From assembly GCA_012797095.1 (NCBI GenBank), contig JAAZPS010000264.1, positions 1 to 6,690 of the forward strand: 6,690 nucleotides of DNA, written 5' to 3'. The stretch is from Bacillota bacterium. Lineage in GTDB: Bacteria > Bacillota > Dethiobacteria > DTU022. This document shows, in pieces, positions 1 to 4,862 of the stretch. Made by a program: the position numbers and the translations under genes. How positions within the stretch are numbered: position 1 is the first letter of the stretch; each line of letters begins with the position of its first letter. The notes under the pieces were generated by a model. The model was not told the origin of the DNA. It was given only the letters and a program-made list of their open reading frames with translations, and ran no database searches.

Positions 1-787
1 AGCACCTGCGATCAGGCCCGGCGCAGAACCATTCCTGTTTCCAGCCGGTAAGGTCGGCTGTCTTCTGATCCACAATTTTAACGGCTCGCCGGCCAGTGTC
101 AGGCAGATGGGTGAATATCTCGCCGGGAAAGGGTTCACCGCCCTGGGTGTCCGGATGGAGGGTCACGGGACAGAGATAGAAGATCTGGATCGCTGCCGCT
201 ACCAGGACTGGATCTGCTCGGCTGAAAAGGGTTTGCTTGAGCTACGACGGCATTGCAGCACGATCTTTGTTGCCGGCATCTCCATGGGGGGGACCATCTC
301 GCTGCATCTGGCCCACCTTCATCCGGATAAGATCGCCGGGGCAATTGCCATCTGTCCCTCCTACGAGGTGCCGTGGTGGATGAAACTTCTGGTACCGCCC
401 CTCAAATACGTTGCCAAAAGGATCACATTAAACCGCCCCGGTACAAAGGATCGTTCCGTGGTGGAGACCGGTTACCAGCAGATCTCCCTGAGCGCTGCCC
501 AGGAATTTATCAAGCTGGTTGACAATATCAGGAATGGTCTGCCTTTGATCACCTGCCCGGTGCTGCTGATCGCCTCCCGGCTCGATTCGACGGCGGGGGT
601 CAGGGGCGCGCCCCGCCTTCTTGCAGACCTTGGCTCGGCGGACAAGGATCTTTTCTGGGTGGAGCGCTCCGGCCATATGGTCACACTGGATCACGACAAG
701 GAACTTGTCTTTCAACGGACAGCGGACTTCATCGAGGAGAAGACAGCGGCCCTGGAGGGGCTGAACAACAATCCCTTGTGGGGGTAG
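1..787 (+). CDS. Alpha/beta hydrolase (carboxylesterase / monoacylglycerol lipase type), 5' end missing
   Basis: The open frame runs from the left edge (first full codon at base 2) to TAG at 785-787, giving 261 residues. There is no in-frame start before the ATG at 107, and the residues before that ATG (GAEPFLFPAGKVGCLLIHNF) are typical family N-terminus, so the real start lies outside the window. A full catalytic triad is visible, in window residue numbers: nucleophile Ser94 in GISMGG, Asp195 in SRLDSTAG and His225 in SGHMVTLDH. The EGHGT motif after strand 4 is also typical. The family hydrolyses short- or medium-chain esters or monoacylglycerols, normally in the cytoplasm; the substrate here cannot be read from sequence. 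One oddity is that the oxyanion-hole segment, usually HGFTGSP, reads HNFNGSP. The gene converges on the minus-strand gene ending at 993. Family assignment is secure, substrate is not. Confidence 0.9.
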   Translation, partial: APAIRPGAEPFLFPAGKVGCLLIHNFNGSPASVRQMGEYLAGKGFTALGVRMEGHGTEIEDLDRCRYQDWICSAEKGLLELRRHCSTIFVAGISMGGTISLHLAHLHPDKIAGAIAICPSYEVPWWMKLLVPPLKYVAKRITLNRPGTKDRSVVETGYQQISLSAAQEFIKLVDNIRNGLPLITCPVLLIASRLDSTAGVRGAPRLLADLGSADKDLFWVERSGHMVTLDHDKELVFQRTADFIEEKTAALEGLNNNPLWG

Positions 788-992
788 CCCCGGCCTTCCC
801 AGTTGAAACCACCGGACACAATAGCCCGGCCCCGAACTTGGGTGCCCGATCTGACCTTCAGCGGGAAAATGAGCCGGCTGCGGGGCTGGCCGGTGCCGGT
901 CAGGTGATCTCGCATGAAACTACCCGGATAACGCTGATTTGGCCCTGGCGTCCGTTCCCGCAAGATGGCCACAAAATAATGGCAGCTCGCTG
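788..992. other. Convergent intergenic spacer
   Basis: This 205-bp gap separates the ends of two converging genes. It contains GC-rich, partly self-complementary DNA: CTGACC at 851-856 can pair with GGTCAG at 898-903, and AGCCGGCT at 872-879 is palindromic. No T-tract follows either side, so it is not a standard intrinsic terminator. Short open frames crossing it lack a ribosome binding site and family-like sequence. I see no gene here. Confidence 0.5.
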
Positions 993-1364
993 TTATTCCG
1001 GGTTATGTTGGCGATCGAGGATCTCTTTGATCTTGCGTTCAATCTGGTTCAGATCCAGGGCCACCTCTTTTTTAATACTGGTTCTCAACATCGGACCGAC
1101 CTGACTGATATCATCGTAAAGATCCCGCAACAGCTCCAGGGCTGCAGCAGCCTCCAGAACCTCGGAGGGGGTCTGGACCATATTTTCGATAATGGTATGT
1201 TCCGTTCTTGAGGCGACAACAGGATTGGGCAGCTGTTCAATATAGACCATTGTTCGCCGGCCCGGGCCGCGATCATCCTCGATCGGCTCAAGGGCTACTA
1301 TTTTATCGGCCCGGACATACTTGCCGTACCCCAAAGGCACGATCACATTGGTTCTGATCTCCAC
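993..1364 (-). CDS. Small RemA/DUF370-like protein with helical C-terminal extension
   Basis: This encodes 123 residues with a GTG start; the strong AGGGAGGTGG at 1371-1380 places GGAGG 9 nt before it and decides the start. Residues 7-60 resemble the RemA/RemB (DUF370) fold: a GYGKYVRADKIVAL segment matches the 'GFG-N-ansIiai' start of RemA, followed by a basic RGPGRRT turn, a beta stretch VYIEQLPNPVVAS and a short EHTIIENM helix. Bacillus RemA is a DNA-binding activator of biofilm matrix genes that forms rings. Residues 65-120 look alpha-helical and charged, perhaps a coiled coil, and extend beyond the roughly 90-residue RemA core. The link to RemA is by remembered pattern, not alignment, so DNA binding is only an inference. 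The gene lies 219 bp downstream of another minus-strand gene. It could also be an unrelated small protein. Confidence 0.6.
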   Translation of the reverse strand: MEIRTNVIVPLGYGKYVRADKIVALEPIEDDRGPGRRTMVYIEQLPNPVVASRTEHTIIENMVQTPSEVLEAAAALELLRDLYDDISQVGPMLRTSIKKEVALDLNQIERKIKEILDRQHNPE

Positions 1365-1370
1365 CCGGCA

Positions 1371-1380
1371 CCACCTCCCT
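1371..1380 (-). promoter_or_regulatory. Ribosome binding site for the RemA-like gene
   Basis: On the minus strand this reads AGGGAGGTGG, a near-perfect anti-16S match, with GGAGG 9 nt before the GTG at 1364-1362. It supports the non-ATG start. Confidence 0.8.
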
Positions 1381-1409
1381 TCCCGGACCGCCCGGCAGTA
1401 CTGTTCCGA

Positions 1410-1430
1410 AGATCCATCGCTGATGGATCT
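1410..1430 (-). other. Perfect 9-bp inverted repeat in the leader of the RemA-like gene
   Basis: The arms AGATCCATC and GATGGATCT are fully complementary around a 3-nt GCT loop. No T-run follows on either strand, so it is not a standard terminator. It lies 46 bp upstream of the RemA-like GTG, between the two minus-strand genes, and could be an mRNA stem-loop (processing or stability element) or a protein-binding palindrome. The function is unknown. Confidence 0.6.
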
Positions 1431-1583
1431 CTACGCGATGAGCAGATCAGCGGAACCGATCAAATCCGGGCATCCCTTGGTTCATCTCTCCCCCATCCTT
1501 ATCATCCCGAATGCACCATCGGTCATTCCTTTCTCCGGAAGCCGGTTCTCCCCTTTCCCCGTATGTCTGCAAAGTTATGCTGT

Positions 1584-1988
1584 TCAAAAACCGTAGATCT
1601 TGGCCAGAATCCGTCTTTCCAGCTCGATAACGCTTTTGCTCGGATCTTTCGATCGCTTCAGATCGGGGATCTTCTCGAAGATCCTTCTTTCAGTTATTCT
1701 GGCATCCCTTGCCGCGGTGAATGTGGACATCTCCCGCACACATTTTTTGCAGAGACAGTAAGCGATCCCTTTTTGTTGCTCCATATTCAGAAAGGCTGAT
1801 ACCGTTGCCGCATCCTTGATCTCGTTACGGTAGATTGAAAACATGCTGCCACAGCGCGGGCATTGCTCGCCGTGATAGTCCATATAGCGGGTGTCGAGCT
1901 TAAGCCCGGCATCCTTGAATTTATTCTTTATTACGCGAAGTGCGGTGTATATTTCGACGCTGTAAGTTAACCTGTCTTTACCCTCCAT
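1584..1988 (-). CDS. Hypothetical small protein with a CxxC / CxCxxC cluster, possibly zinc-binding
   Basis: This is a 134-residue protein of no family I recognise. The ATG at 1988 is preceded by AGGAGGGG (1995-2002), with AGGAGG 8 nt from the start, so the start is well supported. Five cysteines fall in two groups: Cys43 and Cys46 in CPRC, then Cys78, Cys80 and Cys83 in CLCKKC. A zinc ribbon or treble-clef-like site using four of them is likely. The 'CPRCGSMFSIYRN' stretch has the look of a zinc-ribbon knuckle. The N-terminal part is probably helical (residues 10-30); the C-terminal third (90-134) is rich in Arg, Lys and Glu and likely helical, compatible with nucleic-acid or protein contact. 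There is no signal peptide or membrane segment, so it should be cytoplasmic. It may share a transcript with the RemA-like gene downstream, but the 219-bp gap makes that uncertain. Confidence 0.75.
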   Translation of the reverse strand: MEGKDRLTYSVEIYTALRVIKNKFKDAGLKLDTRYMDYHGEQCPRCGSMFSIYRNEIKDAATVSAFLNMEQQKGIAYCLCKKCVREMSTFTAARDARITERRIFEKIPDLKRSKDPSKSVIELERRILAKIYGF

Positions 1989-2100
1989 GATCTTCCCCTC
2001 CTGTCTTCAGAATAGTCCATCGCCTGAAAGCTCATTCCATCCTGCTGATGGGCTGGTCCGGGCAAGAACAGATCAATATCGGAGGGTCAGCGGTGCTGAA

Positions 2101-2147
2101 ATAGACCGCTGTCTAGGATTGCATGAATCAATGGCAGCCCGGTCTAT
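2101..2147. other. Long imperfect hairpin
   Basis: ATAGACCG at 2101-2108 is complementary to CGGTCTAT at 2140-2147. Inside it, ATTG at 2118-2121 pairs with CAAT at 2129-2132 around a 7-nt loop, and GCTG/CAGC (2108-2111 and 2135-2138) can pair in an alternative register. It lies 112 bp upstream of the minus-strand Cys-cluster gene and so would be in its leader if the promoter is farther right. No U-tract follows. It may be a structured leader element; no known riboswitch class was recognised. Confidence 0.45.
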
Positions 2148-2187
2148 CAATCCGGGAGCGGTAAAAGTAACTACCAGGTCTCGTTAA

Positions 2188-2227
2188 ATATTTTACCATA
2201 TATGATTATTTTTCGCTATATTTTACC
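2188..2227. repeat. Two direct copies of ATATTTTACC, 30 bp apart
   Basis: ATATTTTACC occurs at 2188-2197 and again at 2218-2227, start-to-start 30 bp, close to three helical turns. A related CTATATTTTA occurs at 2216-2225 and 2302-2311, and CGTTAAA precedes two of the blocks (2182 and 2293). The arrangement suggests binding on one DNA face, but AT-rich DNA makes such matches easier by chance. Confidence 0.4.
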
Positions 2228-2239
2228 TTGCGGCAAAAG

Positions 2240-2255
2240 CGTGATCTTCATCACA
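2240..2255. promoter_or_regulatory. CRP/FNR-family-like binding palindrome
   Basis: The sequence CGTGATCTTCATCACA matches the CRP-type consensus TGTGA-N6-TCACA at 9 of 10 positions, with GTGA and TCAC as perfect inverted arms around 6 nt. It is centred about 132 bp upstream of the predicted start of the 285-aa gene transcript and about 259 bp from the minus-strand start codon, so neither placement is a classic activator position. The regulator of this class in the host is unknown. Confidence 0.35.
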
Positions 2256-2320
2256 TGCAGGCCAAATATAATCGCCGGACCCCACTGGCGATCGTTAAAC
2301 CCTATATTTTATACTGAAAT

Positions 2321-2353
2321 AATTGGCAGTGTCAATTGAAATTTTTGAATTTC
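2321..2353. promoter_or_regulatory. Two abutting palindromes overlapping the -35 box (candidate operator)
   Basis: AATTG at 2321-2325 and CAATT at 2333-2337 form a 17-bp inverted repeat with a 7-nt spacer. Directly next to it, GAAATT at 2338-2343 and AATTTC at 2348-2353 form a perfect 16-bp inverted repeat with a 4-nt spacer. The second covers the -35 hexamer (2345-2350) of the promoter for the 285-aa gene. That placement fits a repressor operator. The protein that would bind is not identified. Confidence 0.45.
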
Positions 2354-2373
2354 CTGCTTGTTCGTGTTATGAT
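2345..2373 (+). promoter_or_regulatory. SigA-type promoter for the 285-aa gene
   Basis: TTGAAT (2345-2350) and TATGAT (2368-2373) are separated by exactly 17 bp, and TG at 2365-2366 gives an extended -10. Transcription should begin near 2380, leaving a leader of about 130 nt before the GTG at 2512. Confidence 0.7.
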
Positions 2374-2407
2374 GATGGTAGCGAACCGAAGACCGCGGGG
2401 TACCGGT

Positions 2408-2515
2408 ATGCCGGGAACAGCAGATATCCTGGTGAGGGAGAATTTATATTATCGATCGGCGCTCCGGTTTGCAAACAGACTTCTTGAACTAATTGGAGGG
2501 GAAACAGATACGTGA
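2408..2515 (+). CDS. Candidate 35-aa leader ORF overlapping the next start
   Basis: An ATG at 2408 opens a 35-codon frame ending with TGA at 2513-2515. That TGA overlaps the GTG start (2512-2514) of the 285-aa gene as GTGA, the usual layout for translational coupling. GGGG at 2397-2400 lies 7 nt before the ATG and is a modest ribosome binding site. The peptide has a plausible amphipathic middle (residues 8-30, with NLYYRSALRFANRLLELIG). The downstream gene has its own GGAGGGG inside this frame, so coupling is not required. It could be a regulatory leader peptide, a small protein, or chance. An in-frame ATG at 2375 would lie upstream of the expected transcript start. Confidence 0.4.
   Translation: MPGTADILVRENLYYRSALRFANRLLELIGGETDT
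2495..2501 (+). promoter_or_regulatory. Ribosome binding site for the 285-aa gene
   Basis: GGAGGGG sits 10 nt before the GTG at 2512 and supports that start over later ATG codons. A 10-bp palindrome, GTTTGCAAAC (2467-2476), lies 18 nt upstream of it. Confidence 0.75.
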
Positions 2516-3369
2516 ATCTAGTCAACAAACAGGTAAAACACGGGGTTTTCGGTAAGGGCAAGGTGGTCCAGTATGATGAGCTGTATGTTCAGGTAGATTT
2601 TCCGTCAGGGGTCAAGAAATTTGTTTATCCTGATGCTTTCGGAACCTATCTGACTCTGGTTGATCAAAAAGCAGCCAGCTTTGTTGAGAAATTGGCAGAA
2701 AAAAGTGTACGGAAGAAGGAAGAGCAGAGACTGGAAAGAATCGAAGCGATCAAGATCAAGACGAAGCAGCGCCTTTTCGAACAGGAAAGGCTTTCAAGAA
2801 GAAGCAGAACCATGACGATCAATCCTCGCTCTCAATCCGTCTTTTGGTGCAAACCGGAGGAGCTCGACAGCGTCTTCGGGGAATGGCAGGTTTTTACCGG
2901 TGAGATCAAGAGCGGCCGGAACAAGGGGCAGCCGAAACGGCTAGCCAGAATCAGTCAAAACAGTGCCTGCCTGGTAACAGTAAGAGAACCTGATATGCCG
3001 GAGAAGGACAGGCGTATTGCCGGCCTGTTCATGGTCGGCGAAAATTTCAATCCCGCTCAGTGCACCGATGGCTATATCCCTGCACATTCGAAATACCGGT
3101 ACCGCCTTTCGGAGGAAAAGTCTGCAAAAATGCTTTTCTGGAACTACTATATCAACGAGCGGGCCCCGCACCGGGTAACCTGGAATACCGGGCGGCACCG
3201 CTACTTCGATAATCCATGGATGGCCCAGGTTTTACGGGATATGATCGCCCTGGAAAAGAAACCCCAGGAAAGAGATTATCTGCAGCGATTCTTTGAATAC
3301 TTTTGTCGGGTCAACCGGATCGATCAGGAAAAACTGCCCGAGCGCAGCGGTGCGCTGGCAAGTACCTGA
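2512..3369 (+). CDS. Unrecognised protein with UvrD/PcrA-tail-like N-terminal domain and coiled coil
   Basis: This is 285 residues with a GTG start and a clear ribosome binding site. Residues 1-50 (VKHGVFGKGKVVQYDE, then VQVDFPSGVKKFVYPDAF) resemble the small Tudor-like beta-barrel at the C-terminus of UvrD/PcrA helicases and in DUF3553/CarD-type proteins, which bind RNA polymerase or nucleic acid. Residues 55-100 are highly charged (Lys, Arg, Glu) and likely a helix or coiled coil. Residues 105-275 form a second, aromatic-rich domain with FWNYYINERAPHRVTWNTG (209-227) and RYFDNPWMAQVLRDM (230-244), which I cannot assign. There is no signal peptide or membrane segment, so it should be cytoplasmic. 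It is transcribed alone from the promoter at 2345-2373, possibly under an operator at the -35, and converges on alanine dehydrogenase. A role in transcription or DNA metabolism is suggested only by the N-terminal resemblance. Confidence 0.8.
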   Translation: MNLVNKQVKHGVFGKGKVVQYDELYVQVDFPSGVKKFVYPDAFGTYLTLVDQKAASFVEKLAEKSVRKKEEQRLERIEAIKIKTKQRLFEQERLSRRSRTMTINPRSQSVFWCKPEELDSVFGEWQVFTGEIKSGRNKGQPKRLARISQNSACLVTVREPDMPEKDRRIAGLFMVGENFNPAQCTDGYIPAHSKYRYRLSEEKSAKMLFWNYYINERAPHRVTWNTGRHRYFDNPWMAQVLRDMIALEKKPQERDYLQRFFEYFCRVNRIDQEKLPERSGALAST

Positions 3370-3459
3370 GCTGTAACGTCCAGCCCTGGTAGCACTTCGT
3401 TTCAGGGTAAAGCGTCAAAGAGCACAGTCCAACCTTCAGGCAAACCCTTTGTAGATCGG

Positions 3460-3494
3460 CCGAATCAGGGCATCCCGGGTATCCCCTGATTCGG
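3460..3494. terminator. Bidirectional terminator-like hairpin between converging genes
   Basis: CCGAATCAGGG (3460-3470) and CCCTGATTCGG (3484-3494) are perfectly complementary over 11 bp with a 13-nt loop that holds the palindrome CCCGGG. It lies between the converging ends of the 285-aa gene and alanine dehydrogenase, where a shared terminator is expected. Neither side has a proper U-tract, so it may act as a 3'-end stabilising stem or need Rho. Confidence 0.5.
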
Positions 3495-3512
3495 TTCCGC
3501 TGTGCGCACCCA

Positions 3513-4613
3513 TCAAAGCGGCATATATTCGAGAGAGAGCGCTTCGGCCACGGCCCGGTTAACGATCTTGCCGTAAACCACATTAAGGCCCTGGCTGAGC
3601 GGCTTTTTCTCTGCGGCGATCCGTTCCCAACCTTTGTTGGCCAGCTCAAGGGCATAGGGCAGGGTGGCATTGCTGAGTGCATAGGTGGAGGTCTGGGGAA
3701 CCGCCCCTGGGATATTGGGAACGGCATAGTGCAGAACCCCGTAGCGCTCAAAGGTCGGCTTGCTGTGGCAGGTGAGCCGGTCCATCGTCTCGATGCAACC
3801 GCCCTGGTCGATGGCAACATCGATGATCACGGCGCCCGGCTGCATCGATTCAACCATCTCCCTGGTACAGAGCAGCGGGGTTCTTCCACCGGGGATCAGC
3901 ACCGCACCGATGAGCAGATCGGCCCCGGCGACAGCCTGGGCAATGTTGTGGGGGTTGGAATAAAGGGTTACCAATCGGCCACCGTTGGCCCCATCGAGGT
4001 GGCGCAATCTCTCGACATTGATATCGATCACCGTCACCCTCGCCCCCATGCCCATGGCCACCCGGGCTGCGTTTACCCCGACAATGCCTCCTCCGAGGAT
4101 CACCACCTCCGCCGGGGTAACGCCGGGCACGCCACCCAGAAGCAGCCCTTTGCCCCCGTTGGATCTTTCCAGAAAGTGAGCCCCGATCTGCGTCGCCATC
4201 CGTCCGGCTATTTCACTCATCGGCACGAGCATCGGCAGTGCCCCGCCGACCGATACCGTCTCGTAGGCCACGGCGACGACCTTTCTTTCCATGAGCACGC
4301 GCGTCACCTCCGGCGCCGCTGCCAGATGCAGGTAAGCAAAAAGGATCTGTCCCTCCCTGAGCAGGGCGTACTCCGACGGATGGGGTTCTTTAACCTTGTA
4401 GATCATCTCCGCGCGCCGGTAGATCTCCTCCGGTCCGGAGACCATCTCTGCTCCGGCATAGGCCAGCTGATTGTCCTCGATCGTGCTGCCCGCTCCCGCC
4501 CCGGCCTCGATCAAAACCTTGTGGCCGGCATTGACCAGGACCCGCACCGCCCCGGGCGTTACCGCGATGCGGTTTTCTCCGGTCTTTATCTCTTTGGGTA
4601 CACCGATAATCAC
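3513..4613 (-). CDS. ald: Alanine dehydrogenase
   Basis: This 366-residue protein catalyses the reversible NAD+-dependent oxidative deamination of L-alanine to pyruvate and ammonium in the cytoplasm, linking amino-acid catabolism (in spore-formers also alanine use on germination) to central carbon. The length is normal for the family. The N-terminus MIIGVPKEIKTGENRIAVTP is characteristic. Substrate and catalytic residues are in place: Arg15, Lys75 in KVKEP, His96 in AYLHLA and Asp269 in VAIDQGG. The NAD-binding Rossmann motif is GGGIVG (174-179), with Asp197 at the strand-2 end favouring NAD over NADP. The C-terminal block YAVPNIPGAVPQTSTYALSN is also diagnostic. The GTG start has TGAGGTGA (4621-4628) 7 nt upstream. 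It is a single gene with its own promoter at 4697-4725, divergent from the radical SAM gene. All key residues are present and it looks functional. Confidence 0.97.
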   Translation of the reverse strand: MIIGVPKEIKTGENRIAVTPGAVRVLVNAGHKVLIEAGAGAGSTIEDNQLAYAGAEMVSGPEEIYRRAEMIYKVKEPHPSEYALLREGQILFAYLHLAAAPEVTRVLMERKVVAVAYETVSVGGALPMLVPMSEIAGRMATQIGAHFLERSNGGKGLLLGGVPGVTPAEVVILGGGIVGVNAARVAMGMGARVTVIDINVERLRHLDGANGGRLVTLYSNPHNIAQAVAGADLLIGAVLIPGGRTPLLCTREMVESMQPGAVIIDVAIDQGGCIETMDRLTCHSKPTFERYGVLHYAVPNIPGAVPQTSTYALSNATLPYALELANKGWERIAAEKKPLSQGLNVVYGKIVNRAVAEALSLEYMPL

Positions 4614-4620
4614 GCTGGCT

Positions 4621-4628
4621 TCACCTCA
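4621..4628 (-). promoter_or_regulatory. Ribosome binding site for alanine dehydrogenase
   Basis: On the minus strand this reads TGAGGTGA, 7 nt before the GTG at 4613-4611, and fixes that non-ATG start. Confidence 0.75.
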
Positions 4629-4696
4629 AATGTTTGGATTGATCTTGCGATCGACATAGCGGTGATTGCACTGTGCCGACCATGGATATATCAACT

Positions 4697-4725
4697 ATTG
4701 TAAAACATTAAGCCCGCGCAGGCAA
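4697..4725 (-). promoter_or_regulatory. SigA-type promoter for alanine dehydrogenase
   Basis: On the minus strand, TTGCCT (4725-4720) and TACAAT (4702-4697) are separated by 17 bp. Transcription should start near 4690, giving a leader of about 75 nt. No clear operator was seen over it. Confidence 0.6.
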
Positions 4726-4806
4726 GTTAAAACCGACGCAGCGGCCAGGTCGGAGAGGAAAAAAGCCCCTGATAACGAATTGTTAACTGTAATCGCTTAA
4801 ACAGGC

Positions 4807-4834
4807 GGCCGGACCGTTTTTCCGGCTTCCGGCC
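4807..4834 (+). other. GC-rich hairpin in the radical SAM gene leader
   Basis: GGCCGGA (4807-4813) pairs perfectly with TCCGGCC (4828-4834). An alternative pairing is possible through CCGGA (4809-4813) and TCCGG (4821-4825), whose loop contains a T5 run (4817-4821). The outer hairpin ends 28 nt before the ATG, just ahead of the ribosome binding site. It could be a stop signal for upstream transcription or a regulatory leader with alternative folds. No known riboswitch was recognised. Confidence 0.4.
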
Positions 4835-4862
4835 AAAATTAACCAGACAAGGGTGAGCAAAG

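Larger units (their letters stand above)
1989..2511. other. Divergent 523-bp regulatory region
   Basis: This gap separates the divergent starts of the Cys-cluster gene (-) and the 285-aa gene (+). It contains a hairpin-forming stretch (2101-2147), an AT-rich block with direct repeats (2181-2320), a CRP/FNR-like palindrome (2240-2255), two adjoining inverted repeats (2321-2353), a SigA promoter (2345-2373) and a 35-codon leader ORF (2408-2515). I could not find a convincing SigA promoter for the minus-strand gene. The composition shifts to strongly AT-rich between about 2180 and 2380, unlike the flanking genes. Confidence 0.7.

Noticed and set aside
778..1211. Two plus-strand frames (778-1104 and 939-1211)
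   Set aside because: They overlap the spacer and the opposite strand of the RemA-like gene, which has a strong ribosome binding site and a recognisable core.
1447..1526. Two tiny minus-strand frames of 14 codons (1526-1482) and 12 codons (1485-1447) joined by an ATGA overlap, with GGAG 6 nt before the first
   Set aside because: The layout is intriguing, but frames this short arise easily by chance, the second has a poorly spaced ribosome binding site, and no promoter was clear.
1989..2511. tRNA, riboswitch or CRISPR array in the long intergenic region
   Set aside because: No T-loop-like GTTCGAATC, no recognised riboswitch core and no regularly spaced long repeats were found; only short direct repeats and hairpins.
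3311..3820. A 169-codon minus-strand frame across the end of alanine dehydrogenase
   Set aside because: It overlaps the real gene in another frame and has no family-like sequence.
4666..4694. Possible plus-strand promoter TTGCAC-17-TATCAA for the radical SAM gene
   Set aside because: The -10 is poor and the leader would be over 160 nt; the overlapping minus-strand promoter for alanine dehydrogenase is much better.
3729..4703. A 324-codon plus-strand open frame
   Set aside because: It lies antisense to alanine dehydrogenase, whose motifs are complete; its composition (His, Arg, Pro, Asp rich, low-complexity look) is that of a shadow frame in GC-rich codon-biased DNA, and no ribosome binding site stands out.
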